Positions 26,414 through 38,961 of a stretch of DNA of 64,000 bases are shown piece by piece; within the stretch, counting starts at the first letter, position 1; the number at the start of each line of letters is the position of its first letter. The DNA lies in assembly GCF_000682775.1 (NCBI RefSeq), contig NZ_AWFI01000015.1, forward strand, positions 310,001 to 374,000, given 5' to 3'. Below the pieces are notes generated by a model. That model had not been told where the DNA came from. It searched no databases and saw nothing but the letters and a program-made list of their open reading frames with translations. A program made the translations under genes and the position numbers. Origin of the DNA: Hyphomonas sp. L-53-1-40. GTDB taxonomy: Bacteria; Pseudomonadota; Alphaproteobacteria; Caulobacterales; Hyphomonadaceae.

Positions 26414-28225
26414 ATGAGACAGACATTTGATATCAAGGGCGGTCCGCAGGACGGCCGGGCGCATCTGCCCCTCGTTCGCGAACAGCTTTCCGCGCAGGGC
26501 CTCGACGGCCTTTATGTTCCGCATGATGATGAATACCAGAACGAATACCTGCCTGACGCCAATGAGCGCCTGGCTTGGGTGAGCGGGTTTACCGGTTCGT
26601 TCGGTTCGGCATTCGTCTTCACAGACCGCGCGGTGATTTTCGCCGATGGCCGCTACACGCTACAGGTCGCTGACCAGACCGATCCGGATCTCTGGGAGGT
26701 TCAGGCTGTGCCGGAGCCCGGCCCGTTCGGCTGGCTCAAATCGCAGGACATGACCGGCAAGCGCATCGGCTATGACCCCAAACTGATGAGTCCGAACGAT
26801 GTCGCGGCCATGGGTGCAGCGGCCAAGGCGGCTGGCGCTGAACTGGTTGCCGTTGCGAACAACCCTATCGACCTTGCCTGGGCAGATCGGCCGGACCAGC
26901 CCGCCGCGCTCGTCGTGCCGCATGAGGTAAAATTTGCAGGGGTCGCGCATGATGAAAAACGTGTGCAGATCGGTCGCGACCTGAAAGCCGAAAAGCTCGA
27001 CGCTGCGGTGATCACGTCTCCCGCATCCATCGCCTGGGCTTTCAACATTCGCGGCGGTGATGTCAGCTGCACGCCGCTGCCGCTCGGCCGCGCCATTCTG
27101 TTCGCAGACGGGTCAGCTGACCTCTTCCTTGATGAGGTGAAAGTGTCCGACGCGCTCCGCCAGCATCTTGGCAACAGTGTCACTCTGCGCCCGCTGGCCG
27201 ATCTCGAAAAGGGCCTTGCAGACCTGAAGGGCAAGACGGTCAGCGTTGATCCGGACGTGGCCTCAGCCTGGTTCTTTGATCAGCTCGAACAGGCTGGCGC
27301 AACGCCCGTGCGCCAACGCGACCCGGTCGCTCTGCCCAAGGCTTGCAAGAATGAGGCGGAACTCGCAGGCTCGGCCGCCGCCCATCTTCGTGATGGCGTG
27401 GCCCTGACCCGCTTCCTGCATTGGCTAGACACCGAGGCTCAGAGTGGCGAGATCACCGAGATTGATGCGGCGATCAAGCTGGAAGAATTCCGCGAAGACC
27501 TTGGCGGCCTGAACGATTTGTCCTTCCCGACAATTTCCGGTGCTGGGCCGAATGGCGCGCTGCCGCATTACCGTGTTTCGACAGCCTCGAACCGCAAGCT
27601 GGAACGTGGCAGCCTCTATCTTGTCGACAGTGGCGGCCAGTATCTGGACGGCACGACAGACGTGACGCGTACCGTGCCCATCGGTGATCCGAGCTCGGAC
27701 ATGCGGCGTCACTACACGCTGGTCCTGAAGGGGCATATCTCGCTGGCCATGGTCCGCTTTCCGAAAGGCACGACCGGAACCCATCTCGACATTCTCGCGC
27801 GCCATGCGCTCTGGCAGGCCGGGCTCGACTACCAGCACGGCACCGGCCATGGGGTCGGCGTCTATCTCGGCGTCCATGAAGGCCCGCAGCGCATTGCCAA
27901 GGCGTGGAATTCCGTGCCGCTGGAAACCGGCATGATCGTCTCAAACGAACCGGGCTATTACCGCGCCGGACAGTACGGCATCCGGATCGAGAACCTTCAA
28001 TATGTCACGCCACCGGCGGCCATTGAAGGTGGCGAACTCGACATGTATGGCTTTGAATGCCTGACCTTCGCGCCCCTGGCGCGGGACCTGATCGATCTGG
28101 CTCATCTGACCAAGGACGAGCGGGACTGGGTCGATGCCTATCACGCGCAAGTCTACGAATTGTTGGCCGACCGTCTGGACGGGCCGGTAAAGGACTGGTT
28201 GCGCGCAACCTGCATGCCACTTTAG
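26414..28225 (+). CDS. pepP: Xaa-Pro aminopeptidase (M24B family)
   Basis: This is a cytosolic dinuclear-metal aminopeptidase that removes N-terminal residues before proline. The 603-residue protein has the long three-domain form (two creatinase-like N domains, about 10-130 and 165-290, then the pita-bread catalytic domain about 305-545). Metal ligands are visible in LVDSGGQYLDGTTDVTR (two Asp), GTGHGVG (His), NEPGYY (Glu) and IRIENL (Glu). A C-terminal tail resembling AMP_N-linked extensions follows. It is similar to the eukaryotic-like XPNPEP1 type. It is probably a single-gene transcript. Confidence 0.93.
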   Translation: MRQTFDIKGGPQDGRAHLPLVREQLSAQGLDGLYVPHDDEYQNEYLPDANERLAWVSGFTGSFGSAFVFTDRAVIFADGRYTLQVADQTDPDLWEVQAVPEPGPFGWLKSQDMTGKRIGYDPKLMSPNDVAAMGAAAKAAGAELVAVANNPIDLAWADRPDQPAALVVPHEVKFAGVAHDEKRVQIGRDLKAEKLDAAVITSPASIAWAFNIRGGDVSCTPLPLGRAILFADGSADLFLDEVKVSDALRQHLGNSVTLRPLADLEKGLADLKGKTVSVDPDVASAWFFDQLEQAGATPVRQRDPVALPKACKNEAELAGSAAAHLRDGVALTRFLHWLDTEAQSGEITEIDAAIKLEEFREDLGGLNDLSFPTISGAGPNGALPHYRVSTASNRKLERGSLYLVDSGGQYLDGTTDVTRTVPIGDPSSDMRRHYTLVLKGHISLAMVRFPKGTTGTHLDILARHALWQAGLDYQHGTGHGVGVYLGVHEGPQRIAKAWNSVPLETGMIVSNEPGYYRAGQYGIRIENLQYVTPPAAIEGGELDMYGFECLTFAPLARDLIDLAHLTKDERDWVDAYHAQVYELLADRLDGPVKDWLRATCMPL

Positions 28226-28247
28226 GCAGTCTGTGAAAATCGGGCTT

Positions 28248-28262
28248 GTTCCGGTTTTGTTC
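28248..28262 (+). promoter_or_regulatory. LexA (SOS) box upstream of recN
   Basis: GTTC-CGGTTTT-GTTC is an exact GTTC-N7-GTTC alphaproteobacterial LexA operator. It lies 42 bases before recN, a standard SOS gene. It confirms that this organism uses this operator type. Confidence 0.85.
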
Positions 28263-28303
28263 TAATGATAAATCATGGCCAGTAGACTCTTTGGAGACTG
28301 GCC

Positions 28304-32094
<3,791 letters not shown>

Positions 32095-32106
32095 TCCGCC
32101 GGGTAA

Positions 32107-32946
32107 CTATTTGCCGCCGGGAATAATCCGCTGCAACAGCGTGCGGCGGGTCTCGGCGTCCAGCGCTTCGGGGTCCAGCCCTTCATTGGTCAGCAAGCGA
32201 TAGCTCATCTTGTACCAATCGCTATTGGGATAATTGTAGCCAAGCGTCGATCCGACCGCGAGCGCCTGATCCCGCAGGCCAAGCGTCAGATAGGCTTCGA
32301 CCAGACGGTGCAATGCCTCGGGGGCGTGAGAGGTCGTGTCATAGGTCTTCACGACCGTGCGGAAGCGATTGACCGCAGACAGGGTCTGATTGTTACGCAA
32401 ATACCAGCGGCCAACCGTCATTTCCTTGCCAGCCAGCTGGTCGCGAACCATGTCGAGCTTCACGCTGGCATCACGGGCATACTGGCTGTCTGGGAATCGG
32501 CGGACCACGTCCACCAAGGCATCACGCGCGCGTTCCGTTGTTGCCTGATCTCGACCGACATCCGTGATCTGGTCGAAGTAGCTCGCCGCAATCAGGTAAT
32601 ACGCATACTCGGCCTCGGAGCCGCCAGGATGAAGCGCAAGATAGCGCTGGGCACCACTGATCGCTTCGTCATAATTGCGGGATTGATAATGGGCGAAAGC
32701 CGTCATGACCATCGAGCGGCGGGCCCATTCAGAATAAGGGTGCTGGCGCTCGACTTCGTTGAACAGCAGGACCGCCTGATCAAAGTCGCGTTTGTCGAGT
32801 TCGCTAGCCGCCTGATTGTAGAGCGCCTCCACGGGGCGTTCGACATAGGCCAGTTCTTGACGGCGCTTGTCGCGCGACTGGCACGCCGTCAGCGTGAGGG
32901 CTGCAGTGGCAATGAGGAGGATCGGGAACTTGGAGGACAGTCGCAT
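32107..32946 (-). CDS. bamD: outer-membrane assembly lipoprotein BamD
   Basis: BamD is an essential component of the beta-barrel assembly complex on the periplasmic face of the outer membrane. The 279-residue protein has a lipobox LTAC, then five TPR-like repeats (YNQAASELDKRDFDQAVLLFNEVERQHPYSEWA is the family's opening region, present near residues 43-75). It ends normally. It converges on ligA with 12 bases between stops and follows lpxC in the same direction. Confidence 0.95.
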   Translation of the reverse strand: MRLSSKFPILLIATAALTLTACQSRDKRRQELAYVERPVEALYNQAASELDKRDFDQAVLLFNEVERQHPYSEWARRSMVMTAFAHYQSRNYDEAISGAQRYLALHPGGSEAEYAYYLIAASYFDQITDVGRDQATTERARDALVDVVRRFPDSQYARDASVKLDMVRDQLAGKEMTVGRWYLRNNQTLSAVNRFRTVVKTYDTTSHAPEALHRLVEAYLTLGLRDQALAVGSTLGYNYPNSDWYKMSYRLLTNEGLDPEALDAETRRTLLQRIIPGGK

Positions 32947-33047
32947 GGCAGGGCAGGCGCTTTCTGCTGTGATGATCTGGCTACCTGCTTAGCGCGAACC
33001 AGCGGGGTTTTCCAAGCAGGTTTCTCAGGGATCGGCGGGGCAACGCC

Positions 33048-33974
33048 TCAGACGGCGGCCGACCGGCGCGTGTCTATGCGGGTTGCGTCTGCTGTATCGG
33101 TTTCCCAGCACCAGGCTGAAGGCGTATCGAGCAGCTTGCGGACCAACAGATTGTTGATCGAGTGACCGGGTTGAACCGCTTCATAAATCCCGGCAATCGG
33201 TGCGCCCGCCAGCATCATGTCGCCAACGGCATCAAGCATCTTGTGACGCACGAATTCGTCCTCTGAGCGCAAGCCCTCAGGATTCATGACTTCACCATTG
33301 TCCACAACGACCGCATTTTCCAGCGACCCGCCCCGGGCAAGGCCCATCGAGCGCAGCATATCCACATCGCGCGCAAACCCGTAGGTGCGGGCAAAGGCCA
33401 GGTCGCGGGCAAACATGCCTGGCGCGAGTTTAAGCGCCATCTCCTGCACGCCGATCAACGAGTCGTCATATTCAATGCGCGCATTGAGCGTCAGAAACTT
33501 GTCGTCGGAAGGCGACAGGCGTGCCCGCTTCGGGCCGTCTTCAATCTCGATCGCTTCCAGGATGCGAATGCGGCGTCGCGGCGCGGACTGGCGTTGCAGG
33601 CCAGCCTGCATCAACAGTTCGCAATAAACTGCCGAGGAGCCGTCCATGATCGGCACTTCCGGCCCGTCGATTTCGATGAGGAGATTGTCGATGCCCATGC
33701 CCGCGAGTGCGGCCATCAAATGCTCGACCACTGCCACAGAGACACCATCATCATTGGTCAGCGTGGTGCCGAGTTGGGTGTCGGAGACATATTCGGCATC
33801 GGCCTGAATGGCCGTATTGCCGCTTTTCACGTCGGTCCGGCGGAAAACGACACCCGTGCCAGCAGGGGCAGGCTTCAGGACGAGCTTTGCCTTCTTGCCG
33901 CTATGCACACCGACCCCTGCACATACTGCAGGGCGCGCGATCGTTTGCTGAAATTCTACACTACCGGACAACAC
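33048..33974 (-). CDS. lpxC: UDP-3-O-acyl-N-acetylglucosamine deacetylase
   Basis: LpxC is the zinc enzyme for the committed step of lipid A synthesis. The 308-residue protein has GVGVHSG, the first zinc ligand in VVEHLMAAL, HKMLDAVGD (His and Asp ligands) and PGHSINN near the C-terminus. It starts with GTG at 33974, with GGAG 6 bases upstream. It follows ftsZ after a 168-base gap containing a hairpin, so it may be both a read-through product of the division operon and separately transcribed. Confidence 0.96.
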   Translation of the reverse strand: MLSGSVEFQQTIARPAVCAGVGVHSGKKAKLVLKPAPAGTGVVFRRTDVKSGNTAIQADAEYVSDTQLGTTLTNDDGVSVAVVEHLMAALAGMGIDNLLIEIDGPEVPIMDGSSAVYCELLMQAGLQRQSAPRRRIRILEAIEIEDGPKRARLSPSDDKFLTLNARIEYDDSLIGVQEMALKLAPGMFARDLAFARTYGFARDVDMLRSMGLARGGSLENAVVVDNGEVMNPEGLRSEDEFVRHKMLDAVGDMMLAGAPIAGIYEAVQPGHSINNLLVRKLLDTPSAWCWETDTADATRIDTRRSAAV

Positions 33975-34046
33975 ACCAACCTCCAGTTTCGAGGTTTAGT
34001 TTGGGGTGTATGTCTCCAGGATACAAAACACGGGTTGTTTCGGCGT

Positions 34047-34086
34047 ATTACAAAGTGGGCGAAGACATCCGCCTTCGCCCTGTAAT
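34047..34086 (-). terminator. hairpin between ftsZ and lpxC
   Basis: An 8-bp perfect stem GGGCGAAG / CTTCGCCC (34057-34064 and 34073-34080) with an 8-base loop is flanked by ATTACA / TGTAAT. It lies about 60 bases beyond the ftsZ stop. The T run is short, so partial termination, allowing some lpxC read-through, is plausible. Confidence 0.5.
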
Positions 34087-34142
34087 CATTGGTGATTTAT
34101 TGTGACAATTCGCATTGGATACGACTGCAATCGAATGCGAAA

Positions 34143-35597
34143 TCAGTGATTGGCCGACCGGCGCAGGAAGGCCGGAATTTCGAGGTCTGCATCATCGAAC
34201 GGGGCAGGTTCGGGATGATCATCCGGCGAGGACACGATTTGTGAGCCGGATTCAGGAGTTGGAGCGTGATCATTCTCGCCCTGAGCGCCGCGGCGCCAGC
34301 CGAAAAGGTTCGAAAAGCCGGATGGGCTCGGTCGACCTTCTTCTTCGACCGGAGCTTCGGTCTGCTTGCTGAACACGGCGTCGGCCTGGATCTGGTCTTC
34401 GCCTTCGCTGCCTTCAAAATGTTCTGCGGGCAGGGACTGTCCCGTGAAGTCGTCACGCGGATCGACATCGCCTGAACGGAGCGGGGAGGCATGATGCAGG
34501 ATCACTTTCGGGCGATCGTCTTCCTCTGCAGCCATTTCCACTTCGGTCTCCGATTCAACTTCGGTGACGGGCTCCACATGCTCTTCCTCGATCGGCTCTG
34601 CGATGGGCTGACGCACCGTCTCTGCGACGGGCGCATCCTGTTTCAGTGATGGCATCACGGCATCGACGCCTGCGGCGACGACGGAGACGCGGATCTTGCC
34701 TTCAAGTTCGGTATCGAAGGCAGACCCGAGAATGATATTCGCATCAGGGTCGACTTCGCGGCGCACCTCATTGGCGGCCTCGTCGAGCTCGAACAGCGTC
34801 ATGTCATAGCCGCCGGTGATGTTGATCAGCACGCCCTTGGCGCCGCGCATTGAAATATCGTCGAGCAGCGGGTTGTCGATGGCCAGCTTGGCAGCTTCGA
34901 GAGCGCGGTTCTCGCCTTCGGCTTCGCCCATGCCCATCATGGCTGCGCCCATGCCGCGCATGATCGAGCTGACATCGGCGAAGTCGAGATTGATCAGGCC
35001 GGGCATGACCATCAGATCGGTAATGCCACGGACACCGGAATACAGCACATCATCTGCCATGCGGAAGGCTTCGGCGAAGGTCGTACGGTCATTCGCGATG
35101 CGGAAAAGGTTCTGGTTCGGCACGACGATCATCGTGTCGACGTATTTCTGGATGCCAGCGAGGCCTTCTTCCGCAAAGGTCATGCGGCGCGTGCCTTCGA
35201 AACTGAACGGCTTGGTGACCACGGCGACGGTCAGAATGTTCATTTCCTGCGCGGCGCGTGCGATGACCGGGGCTGCGCCGGTTCCGGTGCCGCCGCCCAT
35301 GCCCGCAGCGATGAAAACCATATGAGCGCCCTCGAGGCGCTCGCGGATCTCATCCATGGATTCTTCGGCGGCTTTCGCGCCAATGTCGGGGCGAGCACCT
35401 GCGCCAAGGCCAGATGTTGTTTCCGGGCCGAGCTGGATGCGGTTTTCCGTCTTGGAACGGGAAAGGGCCTGAGCGTCAGTGTTGGCAACGATAAACTCGA
35501 CACCTTGCAGGTTTGCCTCGATCATGTTGTCGACGGCATTGCCTCCGGCACCGCCAACACCAAAGACCAGGATCCTGGGCTTGAGTTCATGTGTCAT
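34143..35597 (-). CDS. ftsZ: cell division protein FtsZ
   Basis: FtsZ is the tubulin-like GTPase that forms the division ring. The 484-residue protein has [10 protein letters not shown], the tubulin signature [13 protein letters not shown] and [18 protein letters not shown] long variable acidic linker (about 320-470) is typical of alphaproteobacteria, and the C-terminal anchoring peptide is [11 protein letters not shown]. It is the last division gene of the ddl-ftsQ-ftsA-ftsZ order. The 91-base gap upstream suggests its own promoter, and a near-consensus CtrA site is located there. Confidence 0.97.
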   Translation of the reverse strand: MTHELKPRILVFGVGGAGGNAVDNMIEANLQGVEFIVANTDAQALSRSKTENRIQLGPETTSGLGAGARPDIGAKAAEESMDEIRERLEGAHMVFIAAGMGGGTGTGAAPVIARAAQEMNILTVAVVTKPFSFEGTRRMTFAEEGLAGIQKYVDTMIVVPNQNLFRIANDRTTFAEAFRMADDVLYSGVRGITDLMVMPGLINLDFADVSSIMRGMGAAMMGMGEAEGENRALEAAKLAIDNPLLDDISMRGAKGVLINITGGYDMTLFELDEAANEVRREVDPDANIILGSAFDTELEGKIRVSVVAAGVDAVMPSLKQDAPVAETVRQPIAEPIEEEHVEPVTEVESETEVEMAAEEDDRPKVILHHASPLRSGDVDPRDDFTGQSLPAEHFEGSEGEDQIQADAVFSKQTEAPVEEEGRPSPSGFSNLFGWRRGAQGENDHAPTPESGSQIVSSPDDHPEPAPFDDADLEIPAFLRRSANH

Positions 35598-35656
35598 TCG
35601 TCGTCCTCACCTTACCGCCATAAGCCATGCTGAAGCGCTAAAATGACGCGTTGCAG

Positions 35657-35671
35657 CTAAGAAGCGGTTAA
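35657..35671 (-). promoter_or_regulatory. near-consensus CtrA site upstream of ftsZ
   Basis: On the minus strand the sequence is TTAA-CCGCTTC-TTAG, one base away from the CtrA full site TTAA-N7-TTAA. It is 60-74 bases ahead of the ftsZ start. In Caulobacter CtrA binds and represses the ftsZ promoter, so the position makes sense, but a one-mismatch site is weak evidence alone. Confidence 0.4.
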
Positions 35672-35688
35672 GTGATTCGCGATTGGCA

Positions 35689-36963
35689 TCAGAAATTTTC
35701 TTTCAACCAATGGAACGCCTTGTTCACGGCTCCGCTTCGGGCTTCTGCTCCGTATTCCTTTGACGCAATGCCAGCCCGTACTGCGTCTGCGAACCCCAAC
35801 TCCGGATACAGTAGCAGACCTGAAGCTGTAGAAAAAGCTGGTGTTCCCAGTGTTTCGCCAAGGAATTCAGCATTTGTCGGACGGCCGAGCCGCACCTGCG
35901 CTTCAAGGATACGCATGGCGACATCGCGAACGCCTGGTAACTGGCTCGCGCCGCGCAGTACTTTGCGTACACCACTGGCTTGCAGAGTTTGCTGAACATA
36001 TTCGAAGATTTCCTCGACGCGCGGAGCGATGATTTCAGCGAGCTTGCCGCGTTCCATGCGGGTGGCTTGCAGGCGGCCATCATCTCCCAGGCGGGGGGCC
36101 TCGATGCGTTCTGCCAGGCCCGGGCCTTCGAGATTGGCGGTGCCATAGACACTTTTGAGGCGCTCGGCGGCGGCGAATGTCGTGCCGATGCCCTGCGCGA
36201 TATCGGAGGTCACATGTGTGCCACCAGCCGGGATAAGGCCAAGCCATGCAGGCGAGCCATTCAGATAGACCGAGACTGCCGTGACGCCGGCGCCCATATC
36301 GATGCAGATGGCACCATTTTCGATCTCGTCGTCGATCAGCGTACCTGCGCCGCTGGCAATGGAGGAGGGGATCAGGGCATCGACGCTGAGATGCGCACGG
36401 CCGACGCATTCAACCAGATTGCGGACGATGGCCTTGGGCGCGGTGACCACAGACAGCATCAGGCCGAGTGTGTCCGCATACATCCCGGCGGGCTCACGCA
36501 CGCCTTCCTGCGCATCCACGCGGTAGGCTACCGGCCAGGCGGCGAGCACGTCGGAGCCCTTGGTCGAAATCTGCGCCATGGCCTGAGCCTGAACCCGGCG
36601 AATATCCTTGGGGGTCACCTCGCGGGCGCCGATCTCGGTGGTCGCGGTGACCAGTTGGCAATTCAGTTTCGGCCCTGTGATACCCAGCATGACCTGATTA
36701 ATCTGTTCGCCCGCTTCGCGCTCGGCATCTTCGACGGCCAGACGGATCGAGCGTTCGAGACCCTGCATGTCGGTGATCGTGCCGCCACTGAAGCCGCGTG
36801 ATTGTTGGCGCCCCGCGCCAAGGATCTGGAAATTGCGGGGGCCGGTGCCGTCATTTCGGCCTATCAGGCACGTGATTTTCGAACAACCGATGTCCAGCGC
36901 CGCAACGGGACTGGACGTGCGCGACCCCACAAGGGGCTTACGCCGGGCCTGAACGTTTGCCAT
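35689..36963 (-). CDS. ftsA: cell division protein FtsA
   Basis: FtsA is an actin-like ATPase that tethers FtsZ to the membrane. The 424-residue protein has the phosphate-binding ALDIGCSKITCLIG, the 1C-domain region, CIDMGAGVTAVSVY phosphate-2 and GGTHVTSDIAQGI motifs, and a C-terminal amphipathic membrane-targeting helix (NKAFHWLKENF). Its start overlaps the ftsQ stop (TGATG at 36963), so the two are co-translated. Confidence 0.96.
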   Translation of the reverse strand: MANVQARRKPLVGSRTSSPVAALDIGCSKITCLIGRNDGTGPRNFQILGAGRQQSRGFSGGTITDMQGLERSIRLAVEDAEREAGEQINQVMLGITGPKLNCQLVTATTEIGAREVTPKDIRRVQAQAMAQISTKGSDVLAAWPVAYRVDAQEGVREPAGMYADTLGLMLSVVTAPKAIVRNLVECVGRAHLSVDALIPSSIASGAGTLIDDEIENGAICIDMGAGVTAVSVYLNGSPAWLGLIPAGGTHVTSDIAQGIGTTFAAAERLKSVYGTANLEGPGLAERIEAPRLGDDGRLQATRMERGKLAEIIAPRVEEIFEYVQQTLQASGVRKVLRGASQLPGVRDVAMRILEAQVRLGRPTNAEFLGETLGTPAFSTASGLLLYPELGFADAVRAGIASKEYGAEARSGAVNKAFHWLKENF

Positions 36964-37841
36964 CAGCTCCGGGCCGCCTCTTTTCGTGCTGTGAAGTCGG
37001 GGTCGTTCACCGGGTCCAGATAGACCCGGCCTTTATTGCGCAGGTCGATGGTCTCTAGCGGACGCTGCATCAGCGCTGTGCGCACCTGCAGGGTCGACAG
37101 GCTGTCCAGCGCAGCCACCATCTGGTGATCTTCCGGCATGCGGACCGTAGCGCCGGAAACAAGACGCATATCCCAGCGGCGGTCATTGATGCGGGTAGCG
37201 ATCGCGATGCGGGGCGCGACGTCCGGCTCAGCTTTGAGGGCAGTTACGAGGGCCGGGGCGGCCTTGGCGGCGCCGCGACCCGCCAGACGGATGAGTTCCT
37301 TGTGGTCATCGGCGCGGGCGTCCGGAATGACGCGACCCAGACCGTCCACGACGGTCCATGCCTTGCCGTCATGCCACAGCGCAACCGGCTCGGCGGCGTC
37401 CGCGATGATTACGACTTGGTCCGGCCAGAGGCGGTGCACGCGCACATTCAGCACCTTGTGAGTGCCTTCGACGCGACGGCGGATGACATGCGGGTCTGCG
37501 CGGAACATGTTCTCGCCGGGCTCGATCATGGCGGCGGCGCGAATATCCTGCGCGAGGGCCGGATCCTGTTCCAGTCCGATGATGGACACATCATTGACCG
37601 AAATGCCGACCGTGCGCGCCGTATCATCCATGAAACTGGCAAAGCGGTTCTCAACCTGGGATATGGAGCCGCCCATCCAGGCAGCGGTTGCCACGACAAT
37701 CGCCACAAGCATGACAAAGCCAAAGACGACGGAGGAAACGCGAACCTCTTCGCCCGTCACTTCATCAACGATGACAGCAGGGCGGCGGCTAGCCTTCTTC
37801 TTGGACTTTGGCACAGTCTGATTGCGGGTTACCTTTGGCAT
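36963..37841 (-). CDS. ftsQ: cell division protein FtsQ
   Basis: FtsQ is a bitopic divisome protein. The 292-residue protein has a basic cytoplasmic N-terminus, one transmembrane helix (about 38-60), a POTRA domain ([19 protein letters not shown] start) and the FtsQ/DivIB beta domain ending near [11 protein letters not shown]. It overlaps the ddl stop by 13 bases and the ftsA start, forming a tight operon. Confidence 0.94.
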   Translation of the reverse strand: MPKVTRNQTVPKSKKKASRRPAVIVDEVTGEEVRVSSVVFGFVMLVAIVVATAAWMGGSISQVENRFASFMDDTARTVGISVNDVSIIGLEQDPALAQDIRAAAMIEPGENMFRADPHVIRRRVEGTHKVLNVRVHRLWPDQVVIIADAAEPVALWHDGKAWTVVDGLGRVIPDARADDHKELIRLAGRGAAKAAPALVTALKAEPDVAPRIAIATRINDRRWDMRLVSGATVRMPEDHQMVAALDSLSTLQVRTALMQRPLETIDLRNKGRVYLDPVNDPDFTARKEAARS

Positions 37842-38737
37842 GAAGCATCCTCGATCATCCAGGCGACCAGCTGTTCGAAGGACATGCCAACGAAAGCGGC
37901 CTGTTCGGGGACAAGCGAGGTGGGCGTCATGCCGGGTTGTGTATTTGTTTCCAGGATCACGAGCCGGTCTCTCTTGTCGTCATAGCGAAAGTCGGACCGC
38001 GTCGCGCCCCGGCAACCGAGCGCCTGGTGTGCCTTCAGCGCAAATTCCATTGCGGCTTGGGTCACAGGGGCAGGCAGGTCTGCCGGGATCACATGCTGCG
38101 ATCCACCAGCTTCATATTTTGCATCAAAATCGTAATAGTCTCTTAAGGTCGTGATCTCCGTGACAGCCAGTGCCCGGTCGCCCAGGACGGCCACGGTCAA
38201 CTCACGGCCGGGAATGAATTCCTCGGCCATCAGATGGTCGCCATAATGCCAATTCGGACCGGTCAGCTCCTTGGCGGGCCCATTGGCACCTTCGCGTACG
38301 ATCAGCACGCCAAAACTCGATCCTTCCGCAACCGGCTTGATTACATAAGGGGGCTTGAGGGGATGCTCGGCAGCCGCTTCTGCGCGGGTGACCTGCTTGT
38401 CTTCCGCAATCGGAATGCCAGCCTGACGGAAAACCGCTTTCGATTTCAGTTTATCCATGGCGAGCGCCGAGGACAACACGCCCGAATGGGAATAGGGCAG
38501 GCCCAGTACTTCCAGTACGCCCTGCACACACCCATCCTCGCCCCAAGGTCCGTGCAGGCCATTCAGCACCGCGTCCGGCTTCGCATCGGTCAGTTGCGCT
38601 GCGAGGTCACGTCCAGCATCAATTTCAACAACATCATATCCGGCCGCGCATGCCGCGCCTGCCATCTGCTTGCCCGAGGTGAGCGACACGTCCCGCTCGG
38701 ACGACCAGCCTCCATAGATCACGGCAACACGTTTCAT
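37829..38737 (-). CDS. ddl: D-alanine--D-alanine ligase
   Basis: This ATP-grasp ligase makes D-Ala-D-Ala for peptidoglycan. The 302-residue protein has [26 protein letters not shown], the ATP-grasp [13 protein letters not shown] and ETNTQPGMT motifs. ATG 38737 ([10 protein letters not shown]) with AGGAA upstream is chosen over 38773, whose extra 12 residues are not family-like. It is the first gene of the division operon. Confidence 0.96.
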   Translation of the reverse strand: MKRVAVIYGGWSSERDVSLTSGKQMAGAACAAGYDVVEIDAGRDLAAQLTDAKPDAVLNGLHGPWGEDGCVQGVLEVLGLPYSHSGVLSSALAMDKLKSKAVFRQAGIPIAEDKQVTRAEAAAEHPLKPPYVIKPVAEGSSFGVLIVREGANGPAKELTGPNWHYGDHLMAEEFIPGRELTVAVLGDRALAVTEITTLRDYYDFDAKYEAGGSQHVIPADLPAPVTQAAMEFALKAHQALGCRGATRSDFRYDDKRDRLVILETNTQPGMTPTSLVPEQAAFVGMSFEQLVAWMIEDASCQR

Positions 38738-38787
38738 GAGATTTTCCTGCAAGCTGGCGTTCTGACTATACATCGCGTCTGCAGGGT

Positions 38788-38802
38788 TAAAGCGGCCTTA
38801 GC
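38788..38802 (-). promoter_or_regulatory. near-consensus CtrA site upstream of ddl
   Basis: TTAA-AGCGGCC-TTAG (read on plus) lies 51 bases before the ddl start. It differs from TTAA-N7-TTAA in one base. A similar one-mismatch site precedes ftsZ. CtrA control of the ddl-fts region is plausible but not demonstrated by this. Confidence 0.35.
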
Positions 38803-38871
38803 GTGGCAGCTACAGAACCTTTTCTCGGCATGATGACAAAAAATATAGGTTAGGGCCTGTTGCCATATTTA

Positions 38872-38887
38872 GACTACGTCTGTAGTC
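38872..38887 (+). promoter_or_regulatory. palindrome GACTAC-N4-GTAGTC upstream of the TonB receptor
   Basis: A perfect 6-bp inverted repeat with a 4-base centre lies 75 bases before the receptor start. Its core CTAC-N4-GTAG equals that of the blaI operator (CTAC-attt-GTAG) at 17865-17876. It could be a BlaI-family operator or a site for an unrelated regulator. Confidence 0.45.
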
Positions 38888-38961
38888 AATATCGATAATC
38901 GAGATTACATACGGTGGTGAGACGCCGGATTTTCCAGACATCTGCGGGGAGGATACGCAGC

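Noticed and set aside
36080-36801. long ORFs opposite and across ftsA
   Set aside because: Both are antisense or out-of-frame shadows of ftsA, which is complete.
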